From a virus, in IMG/VR virus record IMGVR_UViG_3300025698_000053, positions 1 to 24,596 of that record: a stretch of DNA of 24,596 nucleotides; one strand, written 5' to 3'. The notes below the pieces were generated by a model. It ran no database searches. It saw only the letters and a list, made by a program, of their open reading frames with translations, and was not told the origin of the DNA. A program made the position numbers and the translations under genes. This document shows positions 6,183 to 16,825 of the stretch, one piece after another; the stretch's first letter is position 1; each line of letters begins with the position of its first letter.

Positions 6183-8732
6183 ATGGCTGAGGTTATTTGG
6201 TCGCAAGATATTTTCTCCAAGGGCGAGTTATCACCTTTGATGTACAGCCGAATTACGGTTGATGCGTATTATAACGGCTTAAAAACGGCTAGGAACTGCA
6301 TCACTTATCCGCAGGGTGGGATTGGTAAGCGGTTTGGCACGCTCTTTGACGCAGAAATATCTGGCATCACAAGCTATAAAGACGCCATGTTTGAGGCTTT
6401 CACTTATAACGCTGAATGCGTTTACATAATTATTGTTATACCTGAAAGTATCTTGATATACCTGGAAGGCATTTTAATTCACACAGAGACGAGCACTGGC
6501 ATTACCGCGCCTATGATTCCATTGATTGACAGCACCATTATTGAGTCAAACTTTAGAATGGCTTCAGGTGCTTTTGCTTTGCCTGACGCAGGCCCTAAAG
6601 ATTTATCAAGAGACGCAAACGACCCTAATGTTATTGCCAGTGTTGCTTCAAACGAGATAGTCCTAACGGACGCAGTAGTGGATGGGTTGGTTCTTCCAGG
6701 ACAATTCACTACTAACGATATACTGCCAGCCACCACACCTCAGATATTAGTAAACCAAAACTATTTTGTACGAACTACATCAACAAGTACCGCTCAGATA
6801 TACGCAACGTCGGCAGACGCTAAGGCGCAAGTAAATGCCTTTACTATTACTGACGCAGGCACGGGCACGAATAACTTAATAACTCAAAATAACTGGACTT
6901 TAGCTTCAGTAGAATTTTCTAAATTCCCAGTATTTGATTTTGATGATAGAGAAATTTCAAACTCCCCAGTTAGCTATGACACCGCTGCTTTTACTCCGAC
7001 CGCTAAAGCAGGCTTTAATAAAACAATTAATTCAGATATTGATATATTTTTAGAGAGTGACGTGGGCGGTGAGTTTTCAGGAAATGGTGGAATATGCCGA
7101 ATTAAGTCCCGCACAAGCGCGCAAGCTATTGTTGTTGATATTGTATCTGACTTTAGCAGTTTAGACGCAATACCTGGGGTTCAAGCATATCTTGGTGAGC
7201 CCGCATGGAGTGATGAGCGTGGCTGGCCTTCAAAGTGTTCATCCTTTCAAAACAGGGCTATCTTTGCTAATACAAGAAAGCTTCCAAACGGTTTGTTTTT
7301 GTCGGTGACTAATGATTACAACAGTTTTGATGGCCTTGAGCCCTTTGTCGATGACAGTGCTATATTCTGGTACCCATCTTCAGATAACGTTAACGTTATT
7401 AGATTTATCGTTCCCTATCGTAGCCTAACAATTCATACAAACACGGGGATTTACTCAACGCCCTTAACGTTTGAGCAGGCCGTTACGCCAAACACTTTCT
7501 CCATGACTCTCCAGGACTCAACTGCTGCAACCGTCGTTCAGCCGCGAGCGCTTGATAACCAAATTATAGTCATTGCAGGTAATGATGTTCATGCCATGGT
7601 TTGGGATGGATTTAACAACGCTTACACATCTAATATTGCTTCAGTGGCTAATGAGCACTTGATTCGAGACCCGCACGATGAGGCGGCTTACGTGGATGTT
7701 AACCGCGCTGGCTCGCGCTACATGTTTATTATTAACGACGATGGCGAAATGGTTATTTACCAAACGCTTATTTCGGAAAATGTATCTGGGTTCACACCAA
7801 CCGATTTAACGCAAACGTACGGAAATGCGTACTTCAGGTGGGCGGCAGAATCATTTGGTGGGCGTTGCTGGTTCATGACAGAGCGTGAGATTGCTGAAGC
7901 TGTTACAGGTGATTTGGTTGATGGCTTTACAACCGACTCTTTAACACTTACAACCGCATCTACATTTGAATTGAGTGTTATTACAGCCTTTAAAATAACG
8001 ACAACAACTTCTTTGCCAACCTCAGTGCCTCAGATGGTAGTGGGCTCGTATTATTGGGGTGTAGCAACTGACACTTTAAATATTACAGTCTACACTGAGT
8101 ATGCCGACGCCGTTGCAGAGGACGGTGCTTTAACTTTTTCTGACGCTGGGGTAGGTTGCACAGTAACTCCTTGGCCTTTAGCCACTAAGTTCTACCTTGA
8201 GGAGTTAAGTTTCGATGTATTTACCGACTGCACTTACACCTATTCTGGAGCGGATGAAAGCACGTTTACGGGCTTATCGCGATTTAATGCGCAAATGGTT
8301 AAAGCGGTTGGCAATGGCTTTGGCTTCGATGAAGAGGGAAATGACGGTGAAGTCGTATTGTCGGAGCATGGGCAAGCGGTTGATGCCTCTGAAGTCACGA
8401 TTGGGTTCCCGATTACAACGCATATTGAGACGCTAAGCATATCTGTACCAGGAGCTTTGCAATATAAGGGCTCGTCATTAACATTCCCAAGTCATATACG
8501 CGCAGTAAATGCGATGTTCAATGAAACGATTGGAGGGTTTATAAATGATACGCCGATTCAAATTGACACGCTTGAAGAAACGGTTCCAGGGGTTCCGCCC
8601 GCTCCCATGTCAGGGGTAATGGAAATAACACCTATGTTAGGATGGAATAACGATTCCGGTTCAATCTCGATTACGCATGATGAGCCTTTTGATATTAAAC
8701 TAATCGGTATCTTTTACCGTATCGAGACTTAA
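6183..8732 (+). CDS. Tail tubular protein B / nozzle, T7 gp12-like (849 aa)
   Basis: Closes the tail tube and holds the fibres. The first 55 residues hold the signature of this family in T7/BPP-1-type phages: KGELSPLMYSR (13-23), a Tyr-x-x-G-L segment, then CITYPQGGIGKRFGTLF (39-55). The rest is beta-rich. T7 gp12 is 794 aa. Two similar modules of about 60 residues are present (about 176-240 and 604-664), each beginning LP-x-x-x-P, then a Tyr-rich strand, a D/T-rich strand with an A-D-A triplet and ending DAG-x-G; they look like inserted Ig-like or carbohydrate-binding domains. The ATG overlaps a TAAGGAA site at the previous stop. Confidence 0.8.
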   Translation: MAEVIWSQDIFSKGELSPLMYSRITVDAYYNGLKTARNCITYPQGGIGKRFGTLFDAEISGITSYKDAMFEAFTYNAECVYIIIVIPESILIYLEGILIHTETSTGITAPMIPLIDSTIIESNFRMASGAFALPDAGPKDLSRDANDPNVIASVASNEIVLTDAVVDGLVLPGQFTTNDILPATTPQILVNQNYFVRTTSTSTAQIYATSADAKAQVNAFTITDAGTGTNNLITQNNWTLASVEFSKFPVFDFDDREISNSPVSYDTAAFTPTAKAGFNKTINSDIDIFLESDVGGEFSGNGGICRIKSRTSAQAIVVDIVSDFSSLDAIPGVQAYLGEPAWSDERGWPSKCSSFQNRAIFANTRKLPNGLFLSVTNDYNSFDGLEPFVDDSAIFWYPSSDNVNVIRFIVPYRSLTIHTNTGIYSTPLTFEQAVTPNTFSMTLQDSTAATVVQPRALDNQIIVIAGNDVHAMVWDGFNNAYTSNIASVANEHLIRDPHDEAAYVDVNRAGSRYMFIINDDGEMVIYQTLISENVSGFTPTDLTQTYGNAYFRWAAESFGGRCWFMTEREIAEAVTGDLVDGFTTDSLTLTTASTFELSVITAFKITTTTSLPTSVPQMVVGSYYWGVATDTLNITVYTEYADAVAEDGALTFSDAGVGCTVTPWPLATKFYLEELSFDVFTDCTYTYSGADESTFTGLSRFNAQMVKAVGNGFGFDEEGNDGEVVLSEHGQAVDASEVTIGFPITTHIETLSISVPGALQYKGSSLTFPSHIRAVNAMFNETIGGFINDTPIQIDTLEETVPGVPPAPMSGVMEITPMLGWNNDSGSISITHDEPFDIKLIGIFYRIET

Positions 8733-8734
8733 TT

Positions 8735-9262
8735 ATGGACCCCTACACAATGTTCCTTCTTAGTATGCAAGCTGCCGGTGTGGTAGTTAGCATCTATGAC
8801 AAGCAAAGCAAAGAGAAGTTAATCCAGCAAGGTCGATCAATGGAAAAGACTGGCATTGAAATGAATATGGCCGCTAACAACTATGAGTTTCAAGAATCTT
8901 CTTTGGCCTCTATGCGCGCTCTTCGCCAAAACCTCGGTACACAAGCAGTTATGAATGCTGCCCGTGGTAACGCTTCAGGCACAGAATCAGCAGTTGGTAA
9001 TGTTGAAAAGTCCGTAGCCACACAAGGAGCTGACCAAGAAGCTCGACGAATGAAGATGCTAGCACATGACGCTGAGTTAAGAGCTCAGGATATTACTTCT
9101 GGCTTGTCTGTTCTTAAGTCTGAAACAGAGCTTGGCCGGGCTTTAGGTAAGGATATGATAGAGGCAGCATCTACAGGCGTACGGCAATTTGAAAAACATG
9201 CAGCTTTGGCATCTAAATTCGGCTATGGCAATAAGGGCGCAAATGTAGGGGCGACTAAATAA
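8735..9262 (+). CDS. Internal virion protein, T7 gp14-like (175 aa)
   Basis: First of three ejection proteins. T7 gp14 (196 aa) is released into the outer membrane to make the first pore. Here the N-terminus has a short hydrophobic stretch (about 4-19) and the rest is helical, with an SSLASMRALRQNLGTQAVMNAARG-type block (about 55-78) in which 'Q...AARG...G' is shared by the family. It begins two bases after the nozzle gene, has no strong ribosome binding site, and is therefore probably coupled. Its stop overlaps the next start as TAATG. Confidence 0.7.
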   Translation: MDPYTMFLLSMQAAGVVVSIYDKQSKEKLIQQGRSMEKTGIEMNMAANNYEFQESSLASMRALRQNLGTQAVMNAARGNASGTESAVGNVEKSVATQGADQEARRMKMLAHDAELRAQDITSGLSVLKSETELGRALGKDMIEAASTGVRQFEKHAALASKFGYGNKGANVGATK

Positions 9263-11733
9263 TGGCTGACTCAGTAGGCAAAAACCCAACATCACAAGGC
9301 ACGCTGCCCGCAGCTCACCAGGCTATACCGACGCTTGATAAGAGCACGGCAACACAAGCTGAATCGCAAGTGCCTGGCTTTACTAAAGAGTTTGCTTCTT
9401 TGGCTTTAACTCCCTCTGCAATAGGCGAGGCGGCTTCATCGGTTATAACCCAAACCGGCGTGTCGATGGCTGAAAAAAATGGTGCTTACGCTGCACAAAA
9501 TAACCCAAACATGCAGTTACTCCCGTCCTTCAGTGAGTCTGGAAAAGCCTTTGACGCTGCTTATAAAAATGAATCCTCGTCAATTTTAGGGTTGCAGTCT
9601 CAAAAGTTAATCGACAACAATTTAGAGCAACTATCTGAGGCAGGCACATTAACCCCTGGATTAATTAATTCTTTTAATCAATCTTCAGCGCAGGGCGTAG
9701 AAGGCGTTTTAAAAAATGCGCCGGAAAGTGTGCGGGCATCATTAACAAATCAATACGCACAACAACTACAATCTCAAACACATAAACTAAACACCCAAAT
9801 GATTGAAAGTCAAAAAAAAGTATCGGCAGGCAAAAACGCTGCATACTTAGTTGAGCAATCAAATCAAATGCAAGATGCAATTCGCGAACAAACTCCTATA
9901 AGCATGGAGACAGCAGCTATTGCAAAAAGGAACATAGACGACAGTATTGATAATTCACTAGAGTCTAATCAAATAACAGCGACCCAGGCTCAATCTGCAA
10001 AAATCGCAAATACGCTGAATTACGAAAGTGGCTTAAAAATTAACGAAGCTTTGTCAGCCAAGGCTAACGGCACCCTTGAAAAATTCCTATCGGAAATGCC
10101 TGATAAAAAAATACCAGGGCTTACATGGACGCAGTCTGAGGCCGTTCAAGATAATGTAATGAAAGCGGTTACGCATATTGAGACAGCCACAAAAAGAAAT
10201 GAGCAACTTGTTATATCTAGCGGACAAAGCATGGTACGCGAAGGGACTATGACTCCTGAAAAGTTAGAGTCAATGCGCCCTGAATTAACCGAGACTCAAT
10301 TTAATAATTTATCTAGCTATTATTCCATACATGGCCACAAGCAAAGCGCTGCCAGTCAAAAGATTGGTGCGCTAGTGTCTAACTCTGGAAATGCTCGCGC
10401 TTATGATGGTGCCACTACCGAGCAAATAAACTCCGCTTACGATTCAATTGTAGCCGGCAAGCAAGCTAATAACCCTGATTTAAGCACTAATGAAGCTGAG
10501 TTTGAAACCGCTGCCTTTATGGCGCACCCCGTACCTAAATATATTGACGGAATTAATAACGGGATTTTAGGTGGAGACTTAGGGCAGGCATCTAACGCAA
10601 TGGAGCAATACAATCGACTGCGAGCAGAAACGGGGTTTAAAACAACCGGAGTAACCGATACTGCAATTGCAACCGCACAAACATTTTTAGCCATGCAAGG
10701 TCAGTACCCTGGAGACCCACAAGAAGCGCTGGCAAAAGCGCGTGACCTTGTAAGTAATAAAGACGAAGAAACCATCAAGATGAATAAGGCGAAAATAAAC
10801 CAGTATAATAATAAGCACAACTCTACAGCGCAAGCCAGGCAATCTACCATGATAAAAAAAGGTGGGTTAGGGGGTGGAAATTACCAAGATTTAACGGCGT
10901 TTACTAATGATATGAGCCAGCATTTTGATGCTTATATGCAGTTAACAAATGGCAATGAAGACACCAGTGATAAAATGACACGCGATTACGCCACTAAAGC
11001 TTACGCTGAAACACATATTAATGGCGTAGCAGAGATTGGTTATTTGCCGGTAGATACCGCAGTTGGAGTGCCTCAAAATGGAACGCCATTAATTCAGAGT
11101 GATATCCATAGTAAACTTGACGAACAATTTGAGGTAGGCAAGCAAGCTTATGATAACGGTACGTTAGATTCGTATTGGCAGACAAAACCTAGGGTCAGTC
11201 TAAATGATTACAAAGAAGCTAAGTCAATCATAAACCAAGAGATGAGTTTTAAGGGTGTTAAGACTGCCTTTAAAGAGGCTCAAGGGACTAAGTTAGCACC
11301 CAATCAAATTATGATTAATAAGCTACAGCCTTACCGAGATATCGTAAATGAATATGAAGCAGGCAAGCCAATTCAAGTTGAGCAGGTAATGCGTAATGGC
11401 ACAGTTAACCCATACACCATACAAACCCGTTCCAGCCCCTACACAACTGTTTCTGCCACTAGTGGCGAGGTTATTGGGCCTTACCTTATTCAGGTAAAAG
11501 ATGACGTAACCGGCATCCCCAGTAATATACACAGTTATTTTGGCTCGACACGTACCATGCCAGAATATCGGCCGGACGCAGCGTGGATTAGAGGTAATTT
11601 CCTTTCTGTTAATGGCTTAACTCAAACATGGGCTCAATACAAATCCTTAGTAAACAAACATGATGAAGCTATGGATATGCTTAGAGCTCCACATATGAGA
11701 AGTCCAATGCGCGCACGTCCTGGGGGTGGGTAA
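9262..11733 (+). CDS. Internal virion protein, T7 gp15-like (823 aa)
   Basis: Second ejection protein, recognised by position and size (T7 gp15 is 747 aa) rather than by a sharp motif. The N-terminal 100 residues are Gln/Ser/Ala-rich and probably flexible; most of the rest is predicted helical, Gln/Asn/Lys-rich with no membrane segment, as in the gp15 tube that spans the periplasm. The C-terminus ends in a basic Pro/Arg tail (RSPMRARPGGG). Both ends use TAATG overlaps with the flanking genes, so the three ejection proteins should be made in a fixed ratio. Confidence 0.65.
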   Translation: MADSVGKNPTSQGTLPAAHQAIPTLDKSTATQAESQVPGFTKEFASLALTPSAIGEAASSVITQTGVSMAEKNGAYAAQNNPNMQLLPSFSESGKAFDAAYKNESSSILGLQSQKLIDNNLEQLSEAGTLTPGLINSFNQSSAQGVEGVLKNAPESVRASLTNQYAQQLQSQTHKLNTQMIESQKKVSAGKNAAYLVEQSNQMQDAIREQTPISMETAAIAKRNIDDSIDNSLESNQITATQAQSAKIANTLNYESGLKINEALSAKANGTLEKFLSEMPDKKIPGLTWTQSEAVQDNVMKAVTHIETATKRNEQLVISSGQSMVREGTMTPEKLESMRPELTETQFNNLSSYYSIHGHKQSAASQKIGALVSNSGNARAYDGATTEQINSAYDSIVAGKQANNPDLSTNEAEFETAAFMAHPVPKYIDGINNGILGGDLGQASNAMEQYNRLRAETGFKTTGVTDTAIATAQTFLAMQGQYPGDPQEALAKARDLVSNKDEETIKMNKAKINQYNNKHNSTAQARQSTMIKKGGLGGGNYQDLTAFTNDMSQHFDAYMQLTNGNEDTSDKMTRDYATKAYAETHINGVAEIGYLPVDTAVGVPQNGTPLIQSDIHSKLDEQFEVGKQAYDNGTLDSYWQTKPRVSLNDYKEAKSIINQEMSFKGVKTAFKEAQGTKLAPNQIMINKLQPYRDIVNEYEAGKPIQVEQVMRNGTVNPYTIQTRSSPYTTVSATSGEVIGPYLIQVKDDVTGIPSNIHSYFGSTRTMPEYRPDAAWIRGNFLSVNGLTQTWAQYKSLVNKHDEAMDMLRAPHMRSPMRARPGGG

Positions 11734-14700
11734 TGGTTAGGAGTGTAACTCAAACATCTCAGGGTGTTAAAAGAAAAGAGGCCGAGGTTCGGGCTAACCG
11801 CATTTACAACAGACTCATTGACGGCGGCCTTACGCGCATTGCTGCAACCGGTATCATGGGTAATATCAGTAAAGAAACTGGCGGCTCATTTGACCCCAGC
11901 AAGCGGCAAGATTCAAAAAAAATTGGAGATGGATTAGGGCCTGGTAGGGGGCTTGTTCAGTATGGCGGTAATCCAGCTACAAAAGGAAAGGTTGGCGGCC
12001 GTTTTGACGAAGATAAAGAAAACCTTATTAAATTTTCCAAAGGTACTGGAAAAGACTGGGATGACCTCGACAACCAAGTGGATTTTATTCTTCACGAATT
12101 AAACACCGTTCCTGAATTTAAAAAAGTTAAAGCTAGTTTACAAAAAGCTAATTCTATTGCAGAAGCTACCCAAATATTTCAATACAAATTTGAAAAAGAC
12201 TTGTCTTCAGCGAATGCCACAAAGTCTGGCGAAACCAATAAAAACCTTGAGGACCGTGTTAGGCGGTCTGAGTCCTGGGGTAAAAAACTGCCAGAAGATA
12301 CACGCACAGCTACACCCGCAGAAGATGAAAAAAGAACAGCGACCCCAAGTGCTGACGCCAATTCAGCGCAAGAAGATGATGACGTTTTTGCCCCATCTGC
12401 TACACCTAGTGCCGACCAAAATATAAGCGAAACTAACGTACTGCCCGATGATAACAACAGTGGTGAAGTAGTTGTTCCCAGTGAGAATCTTCCAGAAGAA
12501 GACCCTGTACCTCCATTAGATTTTGCAAATAAAGATGAGCAGCTTGAAGTGCGACAGCCTGAGGCACAAGAGCCTGAAGCGCCACAAGAAAACGCGCTAA
12601 CGGAAGATGCAAACGAAGGGAGCCAGGAGCCTACAACAATACCTAGTATTGATATGAACCAAGCGACACCAGTTGATAAAGCAGTTGACTCCGCTCAAGA
12701 GGCCTCTCAAGACTTGATGGATGATGTAATTACAAGCCAACCTACACTGCCAAACTTACCAATATCAATGCCTGAGACTGGAAGTGACGCTCAGTACACG
12801 ACCCCAAGTAACCCGCAATCGCCTTTGAAAAAAGACAATATCCCAAATGAGGCTTTTGATAGGGATGTTCTTGGTGATTTACTTGTGTCGGATAAGGGCA
12901 CGCCACAAATATCCACCTTGCGACCGTACCAAGAGAAACCAGGGTTTGTTGAAACAATAGGTCATAATCTAAATGAAATGAATATTGGCTTAATGGCGGG
13001 GCAGTATGCGTACAACGAGTTTATGAAAAAAAACCCTACGCATGACCCAGTCCCAGAAGGTTTTACAGCCATGAGCCCTGAAGTGGTAGAGGGCTTTGAC
13101 AGCAAGTACTGGCCCTTTCTTACGAGCGCAGTATCTCCAAACGATGTAACAGCACGCCAACAACGCGTACGTGAACAAATGGCTGAAGATGTTAAATTTT
13201 CTAACGGTTCCCTTTTTACAACTTTGTTAGGTGGGGGCTTGGGAATTCTGACTGACCCATTAACGTACGTAATACCTATGGCCGCTGGAGCAAAGTACGC
13301 AAAGCTCAGCCAAAATGTACTTATGAATATGGCTAAAATCTCCCCTGGTATGGCCATGGATTCCGTCGCTAGGAACACAATGCTTCAGGCAAGAAAAGCC
13401 GGAGGCAATGTTCAGGACGCAGCAACAGACTCGCTTAGGGATTTTGTTTTTGGCACAGCTTTGATTGGTGCGGGGAGCGCTCTTGGTCACGCCAAAAGAG
13501 CAGGGACATTGTGGAAAACTCGTCGAGCGTTTAACTTTGCAGCGGATGGCGTTGTTATTAATCCAGTGGTAAAAGATGGCGTTATTGTTAAGGATATGGA
13601 GGCCTCGATACCTGAAGGGCTTACAGCCTCCATGGAAAGTTTAACGATGACTGAAGGCGAGAGAATGGATGTATCTCTTAGTCAGGGGAAGAACGCCATG
13701 TATATTGGCGCTGCAAATGGCTACATTGAGGAATTGTCAGCTAACTCAGGCGCATTTGGTAAAAAGTTTTTAGGCGCAGCGCTTACGCGAGTGCTGGGTA
13801 ATGATTACCTTGGGACTCCAGTAATGCAAGCTGCCCGCTCTCCCTATAAAGCTGTTCAATCATTTTTTAATAGAACTGCATTTACCGGGAGCATTACTCA
13901 AAGAACAATCGACGGTGAAGCTAGAAACTTTACCGCGCATGAATACGCTACCTATTACAGGGATTACGCGCGCGACGTTGCTGGAGAAGTTCGTGGTTTA
14001 TTTTACAAAGCCAATGGAATTGCTGGCTCTACTGAGACTGGAAAAGCATTTAAAAACTTTCAGCAAGCAGTTACAGAAAACCGAACAATAAGTGAAGAAG
14101 GGTTTGGTCAGGAAATAAGAAGTATATTAAATACCAAGGGCTACGAATCAAAACATCCTGAAGCGCACGAAGCGGCGGAAACTATCCATAAATTCTTTAA
14201 AGGCATGGGTGAGGATGTGTTTACCGCCATGGGCAAAGAGGGCACGTTCCTTGACCCATTAACCGCTTGGAAGTATTTGCCACAAAATTATAATATTCCA
14301 GAGATGGTTAACAATCCTCAGAAGTGGATGGATATAACGGTTGGCGAATACAAAAAGCAAGATGAAACGATGCGTGCACTTACTCAGCCCGTAACAGACA
14401 CAGACGCCAGAATTAAAACCCTTCAAGACCGGCTTGCCGCAGCAGGGGCAATTGATAAAAAATCAAGCCTGTATAAAGTCACGGGCAACCAACTAAAAGA
14501 AGCTAGACAACTGTTAAAAAGACAACTTGATGACCAGGTAAAAGAGCTTAGAAATAATAGCGACCATCATATTCTTTTGGAAAGTAGGGTGATGTTTGAT
14601 TCTGCTGAAGCTGCGCAGCTTGAAACTATACTTAAACCCGTCACTTCTGCTGAAGCTAAAATTAGCAAAGAAAAAACTAAGGTTAAAAAACTTACGCCTA

Positions 14701-16814
14701 AAAGTGAGTCTTCAGTTGGTGCGCTTAACAAGGCAAATAAAGAGCTATTAAAAACTAAAAAGGCTTCATCTAAGTCAAAAGACAAAACAAGCGAAGTTTT
14801 TTATGAAGCTAAAGTCTCCAAGCAAGAAGCTGAAGTTGAGTTGTTAAAAACAAAAAGCAAAGCAGATTCTATGGCTTTAAAGAAGTCTGAATCAGCGCTT
14901 TTGAACGCCGAAGATGAATTGCTCGACGCAAACAATGCCATAAAAGATGGCTTTTATGAAGGGCGAATTGATAAAAAGTTTGTTAAGAACGAAGGGTTTG
15001 AAGACTTTGCGCTACACGACCCTAAGGTTAGACCTAAGCTGCGTGCGCCGTTTTCCAGTTTGGAACATATGTCAGAAACGGCAGGCCAGGTGTTTAATTC
15101 AATAACCAATAACACGCCAGAAGATTTAATTATGGGAGTGTTTGGCCATATTGACGCCTCAATGAACGCCAGTCCGAGCCACCTTAAAAGCCGCTCTCAC
15201 TTAGTGAGTTCCGAGGCATACAACAAAACAAACTTTTTAGACCCTGATGTAACGAAGTCTGTATCAGCTTACGCCGCATCTATGGGCAGGATTATTGGGT
15301 TTAAACGTGCCTTCCCGGAATTTGCCAGCGGAATCGCACTTCCAGACAAGAGCGATATTGGCAAAACAGGAATTCTTGTTGAGCTCGAAAAGGAGCACAA
15401 GGAAAGGCTTCGCTCGTTCAAGTATGAAGAGGGTACTAAAGAGGGTAATAAAGAAAGAACCAGGGTTGCCAAAGAATTCCAAGACGCAAAAGATTTTATG
15501 AAAGACACGTACAATATTTACATGGGAACGTACGCCAAGCATAACCCCAAATGGCAAAAGAAAGTCCAGGCCATGAAGAATTTGGTTGCGTCTGCCAAGC
15601 TAGGCGCGGTTCCTGTGTACCAAATAGCGGAGCTTGGTTCAATTCTTATGAAGTCCAGTATTATGCCTTTTTTTTCGGACGGTCTAAAACCACTTATCAA
15701 AACCCTTGGTGGAAATACTGAAGGCCGAGAGAGTGAGGCTTTCTTAAATAACGCAGGAAACGCACATCTTGGAATTAATCACGTAAGAAATGGCTATGCT
15801 GCCAAGTTGGTAGATAGCGACACCACATCCTATGTTTCGGTTGGCGGGGCTACGGATAAAATGCAAGCACTTGCAGAGGGGGCGGCGCATCTTTCAGGAA
15901 ACCTTTACGGAATAAACGCCATGGCCAACCTTAACGAGCGAGTAATGGCTTCAACTTATCAGTCAGAAGTTATGCAGGCCATGTTTGCACACCAAGAAGG
16001 CACTTTAACTAAAGAGCAAAATGGTAAAATGCTTCATTACGGTCTTGATGTGCGTAATGACTCAATGAGCTTTGTTAAAAACTTTGAGAGGTCCGAAGGC
16101 TGGAAGCAAGATAGAGGATATCAATCTGCTTACTGGGCATGGGAAGACGCTGGTGCATCAAATAAAATGGCTATGTCTATTCGTCGCGCCGTTCAAGATA
16201 CGGTTGTAAACGGAAATATTTTTACCAGCCCATACTGGACAAATAACCCAATCCCCGGCATGGTATTTATGTTTCATGGCTGGGCGTACGGAGCCCTTAA
16301 TCACTACACAATACCCATGATGCAGAGACCTACGGCAGAGATGATGTTAGGTTTAGTTTCAACGGTTGGACTTAGCATGATGGCTGACCCATTACTCAGG
16401 GTGGTGAATGGAAAAGAGCCTTACTCAGATGATGATTCGTGGTTTGATAGGGTTTACAAGGGCATGGATTATTCAGGAATAATGGGACCGTTTGCCAGTT
16501 ACTTGCAAGATGTAAACACAACCACCGGTGGGGTTTTTGCCCCTGGTTTACAAACCGAAAGAACAAAGTATGTCAATCAATGGCCTGGGCCGATTGCGGG
16601 TTATTTTGGGGATGTTATCAAGTCAGGGCAACACATATACAAAGGCGACAGGACCCAAGGTGATGCAAGGCGTGAAGCTAGCTTAATACCTTTATCATCA
16701 AACCTAGCAATTAGGTATTTGTTAGGTAAGTATATAGGTAGTACCGACCTTCCTGAAAAGAGAGGTCAAGCAGAACCCTCCCCATGGTACACTGCTTTCT
16801 ATGGCGATAAATAA
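11733..16814 (+). CDS. Large internal virion protein, T7 gp16-like, with N-terminal tail-lysozyme domain (1693 aa)
   Basis: Residues about 17-185 match the phage tail lysozyme fold (Phage_lysozyme2): an IYNRLIDGGLTRIAATGI segment, GNISKETGG with candidate catalytic E48, GRGLVQYGG (71-79), then 'QVDFILHEL' and a closing R-x-x-x-S-E-S-W. It would locally open peptidoglycan during DNA entry, as the N-terminal transglycosylase of T7 gp16 does. Then comes an acidic Pro/Thr/Glu-rich linker (about 189-365) with TATP/SATP-type repeats, a body with two hydrophobic Gly/Ala-rich stretches (about 490-520 and 565-590), a Lys/Glu coiled-coil-like region (about 966-1072) and a conserved-looking C-terminal part with aromatic and membrane-like segments (about 1490-1565). 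At 1693 aa it exceeds T7 gp16 (1318 aa), largely from linker and coiled coil. Confidence 0.8.
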   Translation: MVRSVTQTSQGVKRKEAEVRANRIYNRLIDGGLTRIAATGIMGNISKETGGSFDPSKRQDSKKIGDGLGPGRGLVQYGGNPATKGKVGGRFDEDKENLIKFSKGTGKDWDDLDNQVDFILHELNTVPEFKKVKASLQKANSIAEATQIFQYKFEKDLSSANATKSGETNKNLEDRVRRSESWGKKLPEDTRTATPAEDEKRTATPSADANSAQEDDDVFAPSATPSADQNISETNVLPDDNNSGEVVVPSENLPEEDPVPPLDFANKDEQLEVRQPEAQEPEAPQENALTEDANEGSQEPTTIPSIDMNQATPVDKAVDSAQEASQDLMDDVITSQPTLPNLPISMPETGSDAQYTTPSNPQSPLKKDNIPNEAFDRDVLGDLLVSDKGTPQISTLRPYQEKPGFVETIGHNLNEMNIGLMAGQYAYNEFMKKNPTHDPVPEGFTAMSPEVVEGFDSKYWPFLTSAVSPNDVTARQQRVREQMAEDVKFSNGSLFTTLLGGGLGILTDPLTYVIPMAAGAKYAKLSQNVLMNMAKISPGMAMDSVARNTMLQARKAGGNVQDAATDSLRDFVFGTALIGAGSALGHAKRAGTLWKTRRAFNFAADGVVINPVVKDGVIVKDMEASIPEGLTASMESLTMTEGERMDVSLSQGKNAMYIGAANGYIEELSANSGAFGKKFLGAALTRVLGNDYLGTPVMQAARSPYKAVQSFFNRTAFTGSITQRTIDGEARNFTAHEYATYYRDYARDVAGEVRGLFYKANGIAGSTETGKAFKNFQQAVTENRTISEEGFGQEIRSILNTKGYESKHPEAHEAAETIHKFFKGMGEDVFTAMGKEGTFLDPLTAWKYLPQNYNIPEMVNNPQKWMDITVGEYKKQDETMRALTQPVTDTDARIKTLQDRLAAAGAIDKKSSLYKVTGNQLKEARQLLKRQLDDQVKELRNNSDHHILLESRVMFDSAEAAQLETILKPVTSAEAKISKEKTKVKKLTPKSESSVGALNKANKELLKTKKASSKSKDKTSEVFYEAKVSKQEAEVELLKTKSKADSMALKKSESALLNAEDELLDANNAIKDGFYEGRIDKKFVKNEGFEDFALHDPKVRPKLRAPFSSLEHMSETAGQVFNSITNNTPEDLIMGVFGHIDASMNASPSHLKSRSHLVSSEAYNKTNFLDPDVTKSVSAYAASMGRIIGFKRAFPEFASGIALPDKSDIGKTGILVELEKEHKERLRSFKYEEGTKEGNKERTRVAKEFQDAKDFMKDTYNIYMGTYAKHNPKWQKKVQAMKNLVASAKLGAVPVYQIAELGSILMKSSIMPFFSDGLKPLIKTLGGNTEGRESEAFLNNAGNAHLGINHVRNGYAAKLVDSDTTSYVSVGGATDKMQALAEGAAHLSGNLYGINAMANLNERVMASTYQSEVMQAMFAHQEGTLTKEQNGKMLHYGLDVRNDSMSFVKNFERSEGWKQDRGYQSAYWAWEDAGASNKMAMSIRRAVQDTVVNGNIFTSPYWTNNPIPGMVFMFHGWAYGALNHYTIPMMQRPTAEMMLGLVSTVGLSMMADPLLRVVNGKEPYSDDDSWFDRVYKGMDYSGIMGPFASYLQDVNTTTGGVFAPGLQTERTKYVNQWPGPIAGYFGDVIKSGQHIYKGDRTQGDARREASLIPLSSNLAIRYLLGKYIGSTDLPEKRGQAEPSPWYTAFYGDK

Positions 16815-16825
16815 GGACACAAACT

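Noticed and set aside
12962-13378. 138-residue minus-strand ORF
   Set aside because: Lies wholly inside the gp16-like gene; Cys/Ser/Thr-rich composition and no ribosome site mark it as an antisense shadow.
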